Origin: Micromonospora sp. C95
GTDB lineage: Bacteria; Actinomycetota; Actinomycetes; Mycobacteriales; Micromonosporaceae
NCBI RefSeq assembly: GCF_018070465.1
Contig: NZ_JAGPXT010000021.1
Location: 1-64,000 of the forward strand
Length of the DNA stretch: 64,000 nt
Direction of reading: 5' to 3'
The translations under genes and the position numbers were made by a program. The stretch's first letter is position 1, and each line of letters opens with the position of its first letter. This document shows positions 8,094-15,414 of this stretch, piece by piece. The notes below the pieces were generated by a model. That model searched no databases. It saw only the letters and a program-made list of their open reading frames with translations, and had not been told where the DNA came from.

Positions 8094-8861
8094 ATGACAG
8101 CTAGCGAGGGACCCACCGTCGGGACGCTGGTCCTGCTGCGCCACGGCGAGAGCGACTGGAACGCCAAGAACCTCTTCACCGGCTGGGTCGACGTCGACCT
8201 GACCGCGAAGGGGGAGAACGAGGCGCGCCGCGGCGGTGAGCTGCTGCGCGAGCACGGCCTGCTGCCGGACGTGGTGCACACGAGCGTGATGCGCCGCGCC
8301 ATCCGGACCGCCGAGTTGGCACTGAACGCCGCCGACCGGCACTGGATCGCGGTGCGCCGGTCGTGGCGGCTCAACGAGCGCCACTACGGCGCGCTGCAGG
8401 GCAAGAACAAGAAGCAGACCCTGGAGGAGTACGGCGAGGAGCAGTTCATGCTCTGGCGCCGCTCGTACGACACCCCGCCGCCGCCGATCGCGGACGACGA
8501 CGAGTGGTCGCAGGTCGGCGACCCCCGGTACGCGCTGCTGCCGACCGAGCTGATGCCGCGCACGGAGTGTCTCAAGGACGTCGTCGAGCGGATGCTGCCG
8601 TACTGGTACGACTCGATCGTGCCGGACATCCTGGCCGGTCGTACGGTGCTGGTGGCCGCGCACGGCAACTCGCTGCGGGCGCTGGTCAAGCATCTGGACC
8701 AGATCAGTGACGAGGCGATCGCGAAGCTCAACATCCCCACCGGGATTCCGCTCCGCTACGACCTGGACCCGCTGCTGCGTCCGCAGATGCTGGGCGGCAC
8801 CTACCTGGACCCGGAGGCCGCCAAGGAGGCCGCCGCCGCCGTGGCCAACCAGGGCCGCTGA
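8094..8861 (+). CDS. gpmA: 2,3-bisphosphoglycerate-dependent phosphoglycerate mutase
   Basis: A 255-residue glycolytic enzyme that interconverts 3- and 2-phosphoglycerate through a phosphohistidine. The phosphoacceptor motif RHGESDWN starts at residue 16, making His17 the phosphorylated residue. Glu95 in NERHYGALQGKNK is the expected acid/base, and His190 in AAHGNSLRAL is the second catalytic histidine. The length matches the 250-residue dPGM family. ATG 8094 is preceded by AGGA at a fair distance; an in-frame ATG at 8085 is an alternative. As in M. tuberculosis (gpm1-senX3-regX3), it sits beside the phosphate two-component system. Confidence 0.95.
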   Translation: MTASEGPTVGTLVLLRHGESDWNAKNLFTGWVDVDLTAKGENEARRGGELLREHGLLPDVVHTSVMRRAIRTAELALNAADRHWIAVRRSWRLNERHYGALQGKNKKQTLEEYGEEQFMLWRRSYDTPPPPIADDDEWSQVGDPRYALLPTELMPRTECLKDVVERMLPYWYDSIVPDILAGRTVLVAAHGNSLRALVKHLDQISDEAIAKLNIPTGIPLRYDLDPLLRPQMLGGTYLDPEAAKEAAAAVANQGR

Positions 8862-8881
8862 GCCGGCCGAACCCGATTGGC

Positions 8882-8915
8882 GGAAGGGCCCCCTGCGTTG
8901 ACAGGGGGCCCTTCC
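8882..8915. terminator. Bidirectional terminator between gpmA and phoU
   Basis: A perfect 14-bp stem (8882-8895 with 8902-8915) and 6-nt loop lies between two convergent genes. On the plus strand it is followed by TCGCGCC, with no T run. Confidence 0.85.
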
Positions 8916-8922
8916 TCGCGCC

Positions 8923-9573
8923 TCAGGGGGAGGTGACGGGTTCGCCGGTGATCAGGTAGACCACGTGTTCGGCGCTGTTGACCGCATGGTCGGCGAAGCG
9001 TTCGTAGAAGCGACCGAGCAGGGTGGCGTCGATGGCGGTCTCCACGCCGTACGGCCAGTCCGCGCCGAGCAGCACCCCGAACAACCCCTTGTGCAGCTCG
9101 TCCATGGCGTCGTCGTCGCTGTCCAGTTCGGCGGCGAGGTTGGCGTCGGGGTGCGCAAGTACCGAGGCGATCTTCTCGGCCATCCGGTCGGCGATGCCGG
9201 CCATGTCCGTGAAGACCGGGCGCAGCTCGGCCGGCACGGCCGGCGACGGGTGCCGGCGCAACGCGGTCTTGGCGACGTGGTCGGCCAGGTCACCCATCCG
9301 CTCCAGATCGGCGGCCACGTGCAGCGCGGTGATCATGGCGCGTAGGTCGGAGGCGACCGGTGCCTGGCGGGCCAGCAGGTCGCAGACGCGCTCCTCCACC
9401 TGGCGGTACAGCCCGTCGATCTCCGCGTCCCGCTCGATGACGGACTCGGCTGCCCGGCGGTCGGCGGTGAGCAGGGCCCGGGTCGCCTGGCGCAGCGCCG
9501 CCCGAACTCCCTCGGCCATCTCGACAAGCAGTTGGCTGACGGCCTGAAGTTCGGCCCGGAACTCGTCGCGCAT
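8923..9573 (-). CDS. phoU: Phosphate signalling regulator PhoU
   Basis: A 216-residue all-helical protein made of two PhoU repeats (about residues 15-100 and 118-205). In the family it links the Pst phosphate transporter to the sensor kinase and keeps the kinase inactive when phosphate is plentiful. Conserved acidic metal-binding positions appear as ERDAEIDGLY in repeat 1 and ERFADHAVNSAEH in repeat 2, with AADLERMGDLADHV between them. ATG 9573 gives the standard N-terminus MRDEFRAEL. The gene is divergent from senX3 and shares the intervening 201 bp, which contains PHO-box-like repeats. Confidence 0.93.
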   Translation of the reverse strand: MRDEFRAELQAVSQLLVEMAEGVRAALRQATRALLTADRRAAESVIERDAEIDGLYRQVEERVCDLLARQAPVASDLRAMITALHVAADLERMGDLADHVAKTALRRHPSPAVPAELRPVFTDMAGIADRMAEKIASVLAHPDANLAAELDSDDDAMDELHKGLFGVLLGADWPYGVETAIDATLLGRFYERFADHAVNSAEHVVYLITGEPVTSP

Positions 9574-9663
9574 GCTCACGTCCTGTCCGTCGGCGCCGGC
9601 GATCCCGCCGGCGGGGATTTGCGCAGGTACGCCCGCCAAGCTATGTCTCCCGGGCGGACCGGA

Positions 9664-9702
9664 GGTGAACGCCGATGAACTAAGCCGGACGCACGGGTGA
9701 AC
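9664..9702 (-). promoter_or_regulatory. PHO-box-like direct repeats
   Basis: Reading the minus strand, GTTCACC (9702-9696), GTTCATC (9680-9674) and GTTCACC (9670-9664) lie 22 and 10 nt apart. Streptomyces PhoP binds GTTCACC-type direct repeats with 11-nt periodicity, so this is a likely RegX3 site controlling phoU and senX3-regX3. Confidence 0.6.
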
Positions 9703-9762
9703 TTTCCCGGAAGCGAGAGTGCTTCGTCCTGTTCTGGGCGATAGCCAGGTTAACAATGACCC

Positions 9763-9768
9763 TACGAT
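9763..9768 (+). promoter_or_regulatory. -10 box TACGAT before senX3
   Basis: TACGAT ends 6 nt before the GTG start at 9775, with no Shine-Dalgarno sequence between, predicting a leaderless senX3 mRNA. Confidence 0.5.
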
Positions 9769-9774
9769 CGCCGA

Positions 9775-11013
9775 GTGGCGTGGGCGGTGACGGTGGGTGT
9801 GGCGGCGGCCCTGGTGATCGGGGCGGTCGCCGGCCTGTGGCTGTCCCGCATGATCCCGTTCGGTAAGGGGAGGCTCGCGATCGTCGACGAAGTGCAGGTC
9901 GGGCTCGGCCGCCGCGCGATCGATTCGCTGCGCGCGGGGGTCGTGGTGCTCGACGCGGACGATGTGCCCGTCCTCGTCAATCCGGCGGCGCGGGCGATGG
10001 GGCTGCTGCGGACCGGTGGGCGGCCAGGTTCGATCACGGCGCATCCGCTGATCCGTACCCTGGCCGGGCAGGTTCGGCGCACCGGTGTGCGGCGCGAGAT
10101 CGAGCTCGACCTGCCCCGGGGCCGCGACAACGCCGGAGAGAACCCGCTCGGCGTGCACCTGCGGGCGATGGGACTGGGCAACGGCTACATCGCGGTGGAA
10201 GCGGCCGACGTGACCGAGTCGCACCGGTTGGCCCGGGTGCGCCGCGACTTCGTGGCCAACGTCAGCCACGAACTGAAGACCCCGATCGGTGCGTTGCAAC
10301 TGCTCGCCGAGGCGCTGCTGGACGCCACCGAGCCGGCCGACGAGGGTCGCCCGGATCTCTCCGAGGACCTGGTCGCCGCCCGGCGGTTCGCCGAGCGCAT
10401 CCAGCACGAATCGACCCGGTTGGGGCGGCTGGTGCAGGAACTGTTGGAACTGACCCGGCTTCAGGGCGCCGAACCGCAGCCGGCCCCCGAGCCGGTCGCG
10501 GTGGACTGGGTGATCTCCGAGGTGGTCGATCGCACCCGGACCGCCGCCGCGGCCCGCCGGATCGACGTCACCGTCGAAGCCGAGCGGGGCCTGACGGTGT
10601 ACGGCAGCGACAACCAGCTCGCCACGGCGGTGGCGAATCTGGTGGAGAACGCCCTGAACTACTCCGGCGAGGACACGACGGTCCGGATCGCCGCCCGAGC
10701 CGCCGGGGAGCAGGTGGAGATCGCCGTCACCGACCAGGGCATCGGCATCGCCCCCACCGACGTCGACCGCATCTTCGAAAGGTTCTACCGGGCCGATCAG
10801 GCGCGCTCGCGGGCGACCGGCGGCACCGGCCTCGGGCTGGCGATCGTCAAGCACATCGCGAGCAACCATGGCGGCCGGGTGGAGGTGGCGAGCACTCTTG
10901 GTGGTGGGTCGACGTTCACCCTCCGGCTGCCCGCCCGTCCGCCGGACGACCTGCTGGCGACACTGCCACCTGCTGGGATCGAGGCCGGTCCGGCCGAGCT
11001 CCGGCAGGTCTGA
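9775..11013 (+). CDS. senX3: Phosphate sensor histidine kinase SenX3 (PhoR)
   Basis: A 412-residue membrane histidine kinase that phosphorylates RegX3 when phosphate is low. One membrane segment spans residues 2-26, a PAS-like sensor domain about 40-145, and a HisKA domain starts near 155 with the phosphorylated His165 in NVSHELKTP. The ATPase domain has the N box with Asn292 (NLVENALNYSG), the G1 box DQGIGIAPTD and the G2 box GTGLGLAIVKHI. The length matches mycobacterial SenX3. GTG 9775 starts just before the membrane segment. The regX3 gene follows after 56 nt. Confidence 0.93.
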   Translation: MAWAVTVGVAAALVIGAVAGLWLSRMIPFGKGRLAIVDEVQVGLGRRAIDSLRAGVVVLDADDVPVLVNPAARAMGLLRTGGRPGSITAHPLIRTLAGQVRRTGVRREIELDLPRGRDNAGENPLGVHLRAMGLGNGYIAVEAADVTESHRLARVRRDFVANVSHELKTPIGALQLLAEALLDATEPADEGRPDLSEDLVAARRFAERIQHESTRLGRLVQELLELTRLQGAEPQPAPEPVAVDWVISEVVDRTRTAAAARRIDVTVEAERGLTVYGSDNQLATAVANLVENALNYSGEDTTVRIAARAAGEQVEIAVTDQGIGIAPTDVDRIFERFYRADQARSRATGGTGLGLAIVKHIASNHGGRVEVASTLGGGSTFTLRLPARPPDDLLATLPPAGIEAGPAELRQV

Positions 11014-11069
11014 ACCACACCTGGATCAGGCTGGGCGCCGCCCGGTCCGACCGATGAAAGGAAACGCCG

Positions 11070-11753
11070 TTGAGTCGCGTTCTGGTGGTCGAGGACGAGG
11101 AGTCGTTCTCGGACGCACTGTCGTACATGCTCCGCAAGGAGGGGTTCGAGGTCTCCGTGGCCGCCACGGGGACGTCGGCTCTCACCGAGTTCGACCGGAC
11201 CGGCGCCGACATCGTCCTGCTCGACCTGATGCTGCCGGAGATGTCGGGTACCGAGGTCTGCCGGCAGCTGCGGCAGCGCTCGCACGTGCCGATCATCATG
11301 GTCACCGCTCGGGACAGTGAGATCGACAAGGTGGTCGGCCTGGAGATCGGTGCCGACGACTACGTGACCAAGCCGTACTCGCCCCGGGAACTGGTCGCCC
11401 GGATCCGCGCGGTGCTGCGCCGGCAGAGCCCGGAGGCGCCCGAGTCAGGGGCGCCGACGCTGGCCGCCGGTCCGGTCCGGATGGACATCGAGCGGCATGT
11501 GGTGACCGTGGACGGCGGCGCCGTGCAGCTGCCGCTCAAGGAGTTCGAGCTGCTCGAACTGCTGCTGCGCAACGCGGGTCGGGTGCTCACCCGGGGTCAG
11601 TTGATCGACCGCGTCTGGGGTGCCGACTACGTCGGCGACACGAAGACGCTCGACGTGCATGTGAAGCGGCTGCGCTCCAAGATCGAGCCGGAGCCCTCCA
11701 CCCCGCGGCACATCGTCACCGTGCGCGGTCTCGGCTACAAGTTCGAGCCCTGA
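11070..11753 (+). CDS. regX3: Phosphate response regulator RegX3 (PhoP)
   Basis: An OmpR/PhoB-type response regulator of 227 residues. The receiver domain (1-118) has the acidic pocket EDEE at 8-11, phosphoacceptor Asp52 (LLDLMLP) and Lys101. The winged-helix DNA-binding domain spans about 133-226 and ends with VRGLGYKF. It activates phosphate-starvation genes by binding PHO-type direct repeats. The start codon is TTG at 11070, placed 7-8 nt after AAAGGA. No other start gives the conserved MSRVLVVEDE opening. Its kinase partner is encoded directly upstream. Confidence 0.94.
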   Translation: MSRVLVVEDEESFSDALSYMLRKEGFEVSVAATGTSALTEFDRTGADIVLLDLMLPEMSGTEVCRQLRQRSHVPIIMVTARDSEIDKVVGLEIGADDYVTKPYSPRELVARIRAVLRRQSPEAPESGAPTLAAGPVRMDIERHVVTVDGGAVQLPLKEFELLELLLRNAGRVLTRGQLIDRVWGADYVGDTKTLDVHVKRLRSKIEPEPSTPRHIVTVRGLGYKFEP

Positions 11754-12099
11754 TCGGGCCGACCCGCACCGGTTCCTGACCGCCATCATTGATGACGGAT
11801 TGCTACCGACCTGTCGTAGTTGCGCTGCGTAACGCCGCAGCCGCCTACCCAGTGCGCTGTTCCGCTCCTTTGCTCTGCTTACGTATACGCACAACTCACC
11901 GACCAGGACTTATGCGGTCGCTCTCGCGGCTGACGGGCGCAACGCCGACCACGCAGAGCTACCTGTGCGTATAGGTAAGCAGAGCAAAGGCGGCGAGGTG
12001 GTTGGTCGGGTCGGATGCGGATGGTTACCCGGTGTGAGCCTGCTTGCTTCGGTGCGCGGCCAGACCGGCCGGCGGGGCGAACTCCGCGTGACGCCCGCG
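11754..12099. other. Intergenic region carrying a long inverted-repeat element
   Basis: No protein gene is visible in these 346 bases between convergent regX3 and the cysteine-rich protein gene. The 124-bp element at 11867-11990 fills about a third of it, and I see nothing else recognisable. Confidence 0.6.
11867..11990. repeat. 124-bp inverted-repeat element, copy 1 (CCTTTGCTCTGCTT ends)
   Basis: The 27-nt arms 11867-11893 and 11964-11990 match at 26 positions and begin CCTTTGCTCTGCTT. The remaining arm sequence reads roughly ACGTATACGCACA. The 70-nt centre has no open frame of note. The element at 39813-39937 has the same ends and nearly the same length but a different inner arm. Confidence 0.85.
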
Positions 12100-12909
12100 T
12101 CAGACGCTGTCGGCGGGGTGGGGGGCGACCAGACCCTGCCGGGTCCGCGCCGCGCACAGCTCGGCCAGTTTCGCGTACGCGGACTCGCCGATGAGCGCGG
12201 TCAGCTCCGGGGCGTACGACAGGTACATCGGGTCGGCACCGACGTGCGCGTCGGTGGAGGAGGTGCACCACCAGTCGAGGTCGTGCCCGCCGGCACCCCA
12301 GCCGCGCCGGTCGAACTCGGCAAGCGTGGACACCAGCACCTTCGTGTTGTCCGGTCGCTTCACCCACTCCTGATCACGGCGGACCGGCAGCTGCCAGCAC
12401 ACGTCCGGCTTGTACTCCAGCGGATGCGCCCCGTCGCGCAGCGCCTGGGCGTGCAGGGCGCAACCGCCCCCGCCCGGGAAGTCCGCGTCGTTGAGGAAGA
12501 CGCAGGGCCCGTCCGCCTCCTGGGTGGCGGTCCGCCGGGCCGGGGTCTTGCCGTCGACGGTGTCGTTCTCGGTCCAGTTCTTGAATCCACGCCGATAGTG
12601 CTGCCAGGTCTGCGGGGTCAGCCGCTTCACCGCGGCGCGTACCCGCGACTCGTCGTCGGAGTCGGTGAAGAACGCACCGTGCGAGCAGCAGCCGTCGGCC
12701 GACCGTCCGGCGATGATGCCGTGGCAGCCCTTGCCGAAGATGCAGGTCCACCGGGACAGCAACCAGGTGAGGTCGGCCCGGATCAGGTGCTGTTCGTCCG
12801 CCGGGTCGACGAACTCGATCCACTCCCGGGGGAAGTCCAGCGGCACCTCCCGGCTGCGCGGGTCGGCCGGGTCGTCCACCAGCACGCGAAGTTCGATCTG
12901 CCCTGTCAC
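12100..12909 (-). CDS. Cysteine-rich conserved protein
   Basis: A 269-residue soluble protein that I cannot name with certainty. It has a Cys/His cluster: Cys56 and Cys62 (CIFGKGC), then His63, Cys74-Cys75 followed by SH, then Cys136, Cys150 in a GGGGCALH loop and Cys171. The spacing recalls the metal-binding YkgJ or DUF3109 type of cysteine-cluster proteins, so zinc or an iron-sulfur cluster is plausible. The second half ends with a conserved aromatic segment (LDWWCTSSTDAHVGADPMYLSY). GTG 12909 is used. It is divergent from ppx and convergent with regX3. Function is unknown. Confidence 0.65.
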   Translation of the reverse strand: MTGQIELRVLVDDPADPRSREVPLDFPREWIEFVDPADEQHLIRADLTWLLSRWTCIFGKGCHGIIAGRSADGCCSHGAFFTDSDDESRVRAAVKRLTPQTWQHYRRGFKNWTENDTVDGKTPARRTATQEADGPCVFLNDADFPGGGGCALHAQALRDGAHPLEYKPDVCWQLPVRRDQEWVKRPDNTKVLVSTLAEFDRRGWGAGGHDLDWWCTSSTDAHVGADPMYLSYAPELTALIGESAYAKLAELCAARTRQGLVAPHPADSV

Positions 12910-12969
12910 CCGGCCAGCGTACGCGGGGTGCGGCGGGCAGGTCGCCGAGTGGCGGGAACCGGGTGGGCC

Positions 12970-12975
12970 TAGGGT
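12970..12975 (+). promoter_or_regulatory. -10 box TAGGGT before ppx
   Basis: TAGGGT ends 6 nt before the ATG at 12982, with no ribosome-binding site between, consistent with a leaderless transcript. Confidence 0.5.
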
Positions 12976-12981
12976 TCTCCC

Positions 12982-13926
12982 ATGCGAATGGGTGTCCTCG
13001 ACGTCGGTTCCAACACGGTGCACCTGCTGGTGGTCGACGCGCACCGTGGCGCGCACCCGTGGCCGGCGCACTCGGAGAAGACGGTGCTGCGTCTCGCCGA
13101 GCAGATCGGTCCGGACGGCGCGCTTCGCGAGTCCGGTGCCGACGCCCTGGTCACGGCGGTGGAGGCGGCGCGGACGTCGGCCGCCGATCTGGAGGTCGAC
13201 GACCTGATCGCCTTCGCCACCTCCGCGGTCCGCGACGCCACGAACGCGGCGGAGGTGCTGACCCGGGTGCGGGACTCCACCGGCGTACGACTGGAGGTGC
13301 TCTCCGGTGCCGACGAGGCGCGGATGACCTTCCTCGCGGTCCGGCGGTGGTTCGGTTGGTCCGCCGGGCGCCTGCTGGTGCTGGACATCGGTGGCGGCTC
13401 GCTGGAGATCGCGGCCGGTATCGACGAGGATCCGGACGTCGCGGTGTCGCTGCCGCTGGGTGCCGGCCGGCTGACCCGGGATCGGCTCGACGTGGATCCG
13501 GACAGCACCGTCCCGCCCGCGCCCGAGAGGGTGGAGGAATTGCGGCAGTACGTCGATGCCCACCTCGATCCGGTGGTCGAGCGGATGACCGAGGTGGGGT
13601 GGGAACGGTCGGTGGCGACCTCCAAGACGTTCCGTACGCTGGCTCGGCTCGCCGGTGCGGCACCCAGCGGGGCCGGGCTCTGGGCCCGACGCCGGCTCAC
13701 CCGGTCCGGGCTGCGACAGGTGCTCGGCTTCATCCGGCACATCCCGCCCGCGCAGCTTGTCGAGTTGGAGGGGGTCAGCGCGGGGCGCGCCCACCAACTG
13801 CTGGCCGGTGCCGTCGTCGCCGAGTCGGTGATGCGTCGACTCGGGGTCGACGCCCTGGACGTCTGTCCGTGGGCACTGCGGGAGGGTGTGATCCTCAGTC
13901 GACTGGATCGACTGACTCCGGTGTGA
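12982..13926 (+). CDS. ppx: Ppx/GppA family exopolyphosphatase
   Basis: A 314-residue member of the ASKHA (actin-like) phosphatase superfamily that removes terminal phosphate from polyphosphate, or from pppGpp in the GppA branch. The phosphate-1 loop is DVGSNTVHLLV near residues 7-17, and the phosphate-2 motif LDIGGGSLEI begins at residue 134. It lacks the C-terminal HD domain of long E. coli enzymes, like the short mycobacterial Rv0496 type. Its position near phoU and senX3-regX3 fits phosphate-reserve metabolism. ATG 12982 follows a TAGGGT box by 6 nt. Confidence 0.88.
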   Translation: MRMGVLDVGSNTVHLLVVDAHRGAHPWPAHSEKTVLRLAEQIGPDGALRESGADALVTAVEAARTSAADLEVDDLIAFATSAVRDATNAAEVLTRVRDSTGVRLEVLSGADEARMTFLAVRRWFGWSAGRLLVLDIGGGSLEIAAGIDEDPDVAVSLPLGAGRLTRDRLDVDPDSTVPPAPERVEELRQYVDAHLDPVVERMTEVGWERSVATSKTFRTLARLAGAAPSGAGLWARRRLTRSGLRQVLGFIRHIPPAQLVELEGVSAGRAHQLLAGAVVAESVMRRLGVDALDVCPWALREGVILSRLDRLTPV

Positions 13927-13988
13927 TGCGGATCGTCCCGGCTGTCCGTTTTGCCGGTTCTCGTCATGATGTCCGACGGCATCCCGGC

Positions 13989-13994
13989 TACCCT
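13989..13994 (+). promoter_or_regulatory. -10 box TACCCT of a leaderless promoter
   Basis: TACCCT ends 7 nt before the GTG at 14002. This favours GTG 14002 over upstream in-frame starts for the TIM-barrel gene. Confidence 0.45.
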
Positions 13995-14001
13995 CGATGG
14001 C

Positions 14002-14808
14002 GTGACTTCCCGCGTCCCGGTGCTCCTGTCCAGTTCCTCGGTCTTCCCTGAGCGGACCGCGGCGGCGTTTCAGCTGGCCGCCACGCACGGTTACGACGGC
14101 CTTGAGGTGATGGTGTGGACCGACGCGGTCAGCCAGGACGCGGGGGCGCTGCGCGGGCTGTCCGATCACTACGGAGTGCCGGTGCGCTCCGTGCACGCAC
14201 CGTGTCTGCTTGTCACGCAGCGGGTGTGGAGCCCCGACCCGTGGGAGCGGCTGCGCCGGGCGGCGGTGCTGGCCGAGACGTTGGAGGCGCCGACCGTCGT
14301 GGTGCACCCGCCGTTCACCTGGCAGCGGGAGTACGCGCGGGGCTTCGCCGAGGGGCTCGACCGGGTGGCCGGCGAGTTCGGCGGCCTGCGGTTCGCGGTG
14401 GAGAACATGTATCCGGTACGGATGGCCGGTCGCCAGTTCGTCCCGTACGTGCCCGGTTGGGATCCCACCGAGGCCGGTTACGCCTCGTACACCCTCGACC
14501 TGTCACACTGCGCGGCCTCGCACAGCGACGCGTTGGCGATGGCCGACCGGATGGGCGACGGTCTGGCCCACGTGCATCTCGGCGACGGCACCGGCGAGGG
14601 ACGCGACGAGCACCTGGTGCCGGGGCGCGGCAACCAGCCCTGCGCCGAGCTGCTGCGCTCGCTGGCCGGGCGGGGCTTCACCGGGTCGGTGGCAGTCGAG
14701 GTGACCACCCGGGGCGCGAAGAGCCGGCAGGTCCGTGAGGCGGATCTGCGCGAGGCGCTGGCCTTCGCCCGACAGCACCTCGGCACGCCGTCACCGGTCG
14801 ACGTCTGA
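14002..14808 (+). CDS. Xylose-isomerase-like TIM-barrel protein (Rv0498-like)
   Basis: A 268-residue protein of the sugar-phosphate isomerase/epimerase (AP endonuclease 2) TIM-barrel superfamily. The opening SSSSVFPERTAAAFQLAATHGYDGLEVMVW is the typical first strand and helix, VRSVHAPC and TVVVHPP follow, and VENMYP, DLSH and HVHLGDG supply probable metal ligands. The substrate is unknown. The GTG at 14002 is preferred because a TACCCT box lies 7 nt upstream and conservation begins right after it; the in-frame TTG at 13951 would add 17 unlikely residues. It follows ppx, as in mycobacteria. Confidence 0.8.
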   Translation: MTSRVPVLLSSSSVFPERTAAAFQLAATHGYDGLEVMVWTDAVSQDAGALRGLSDHYGVPVRSVHAPCLLVTQRVWSPDPWERLRRAAVLAETLEAPTVVVHPPFTWQREYARGFAEGLDRVAGEFGGLRFAVENMYPVRMAGRQFVPYVPGWDPTEAGYASYTLDLSHCAASHSDALAMADRMGDGLAHVHLGDGTGEGRDEHLVPGRGNQPCAELLRSLAGRGFTGSVAVEVTTRGAKSRQVREADLREALAFARQHLGTPSPVDV

Positions 14809-14838
14809 GGGCCGGTCCCGACGCCGGGTGATCGCGGG

Positions 14839-15396
14839 TCAGGAGACCGGCGCCAGCGGGTCCGGCTGGCTGGGCACGGCGGCCCGCTTGCGGGCCCGGT
14901 GCGCGGCCACGTGTGAGCGGGTGGCGCAGCGTTCCGAGCAGAACCGCCGGCAGCAGTTCGACGAGGTGTCCAGGTAGACGTTGCCGCATCGGTCGTCGGC
15001 GCAGACGCCGAATCGGGCGCTGCCGTACTCGCAGAGCCACACCGACAGGCCCCAGACCGCGCCGGCCAGATATTCCGAACTGACCGAGGCGCCCCGGCTG
15101 GTCACGTGCATGTGCCAGTCACTGGAGTCGTGGCCCGAGATGCGCGGCTGCACCGGGAACGCCTCCAGCAGGGAGTTCAGCTCGCTCACCGCCTCGACGT
15201 CGCGCCCCGAGGTGCCGTACTCGAAGACGTCACGCAGCCGCTTCTGCGCGCGCCGGAAGGTCGGCAGGTCCCGTTCCGCGACCTCGTCGCGCATCCACTC
15301 CTGGTCGTCGCAGAAGATGGCGCGCAGATCGTCGAGATCGTCCAGGCGCGCGTTGACGAGGTCAACCCCGGTCCGGGCGTACGCGTCGAAGTTCAC
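14839..15396 (-). CDS. CGNR zinc-finger transcriptional regulator
   Basis: A 185-residue protein with an N-terminal helical ABATE-type ligand domain (about 5-120) and a C-terminal CGNR zinc finger. The finger has Cys132, Cys137 (CGNVYLDTS), Cys149 and Cys153/Cys157 followed by the basic helix THVAAHRARKR-like stretch SHVAAHRARKR, which should bind DNA. Family members are regulators, often of nearby catabolic or stress genes, but the ligand is unknown. The GTG at 15396 is supported by a TACCGT box 6 nt upstream. It is convergent with the TIM-barrel gene and lies just after the ATP-grasp gene on the same strand. Confidence 0.85.
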   Translation of the reverse strand: MNFDAYARTGVDLVNARLDDLDDLRAIFCDDQEWMRDEVAERDLPTFRRAQKRLRDVFEYGTSGRDVEAVSELNSLLEAFPVQPRISGHDSSDWHMHVTSRGASVSSEYLAGAVWGLSVWLCEYGSARFGVCADDRCGNVYLDTSSNCCRRFCSERCATRSHVAAHRARKRAAVPSQPDPLAPVS

Positions 15397-15402
15397 GCCC
15401 CA

Positions 15403-15408
15403 ACGGTA
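15403..15408 (-). promoter_or_regulatory. -10 box TACCGT of a leaderless promoter
   Basis: Reading the minus strand, TACCGT ends 6 nt before the GTG start of the CGNR regulator at 15396, with no Shine-Dalgarno sequence. Confidence 0.45.
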
Positions 15409-15414
15409 GACGAC

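Noticed and set aside
8923..10869. A PhoU gene extended to 648 codons
   Set aside because: The extension is antisense to senX3 and lacks any domain; PhoU begins cleanly at ATG 9573.
12100..14307. A 735-codon version of the cysteine-rich protein
   Set aside because: The extra N-terminal part is antisense to ppx and the TIM-barrel gene; the conserved protein starts at GTG 12909.
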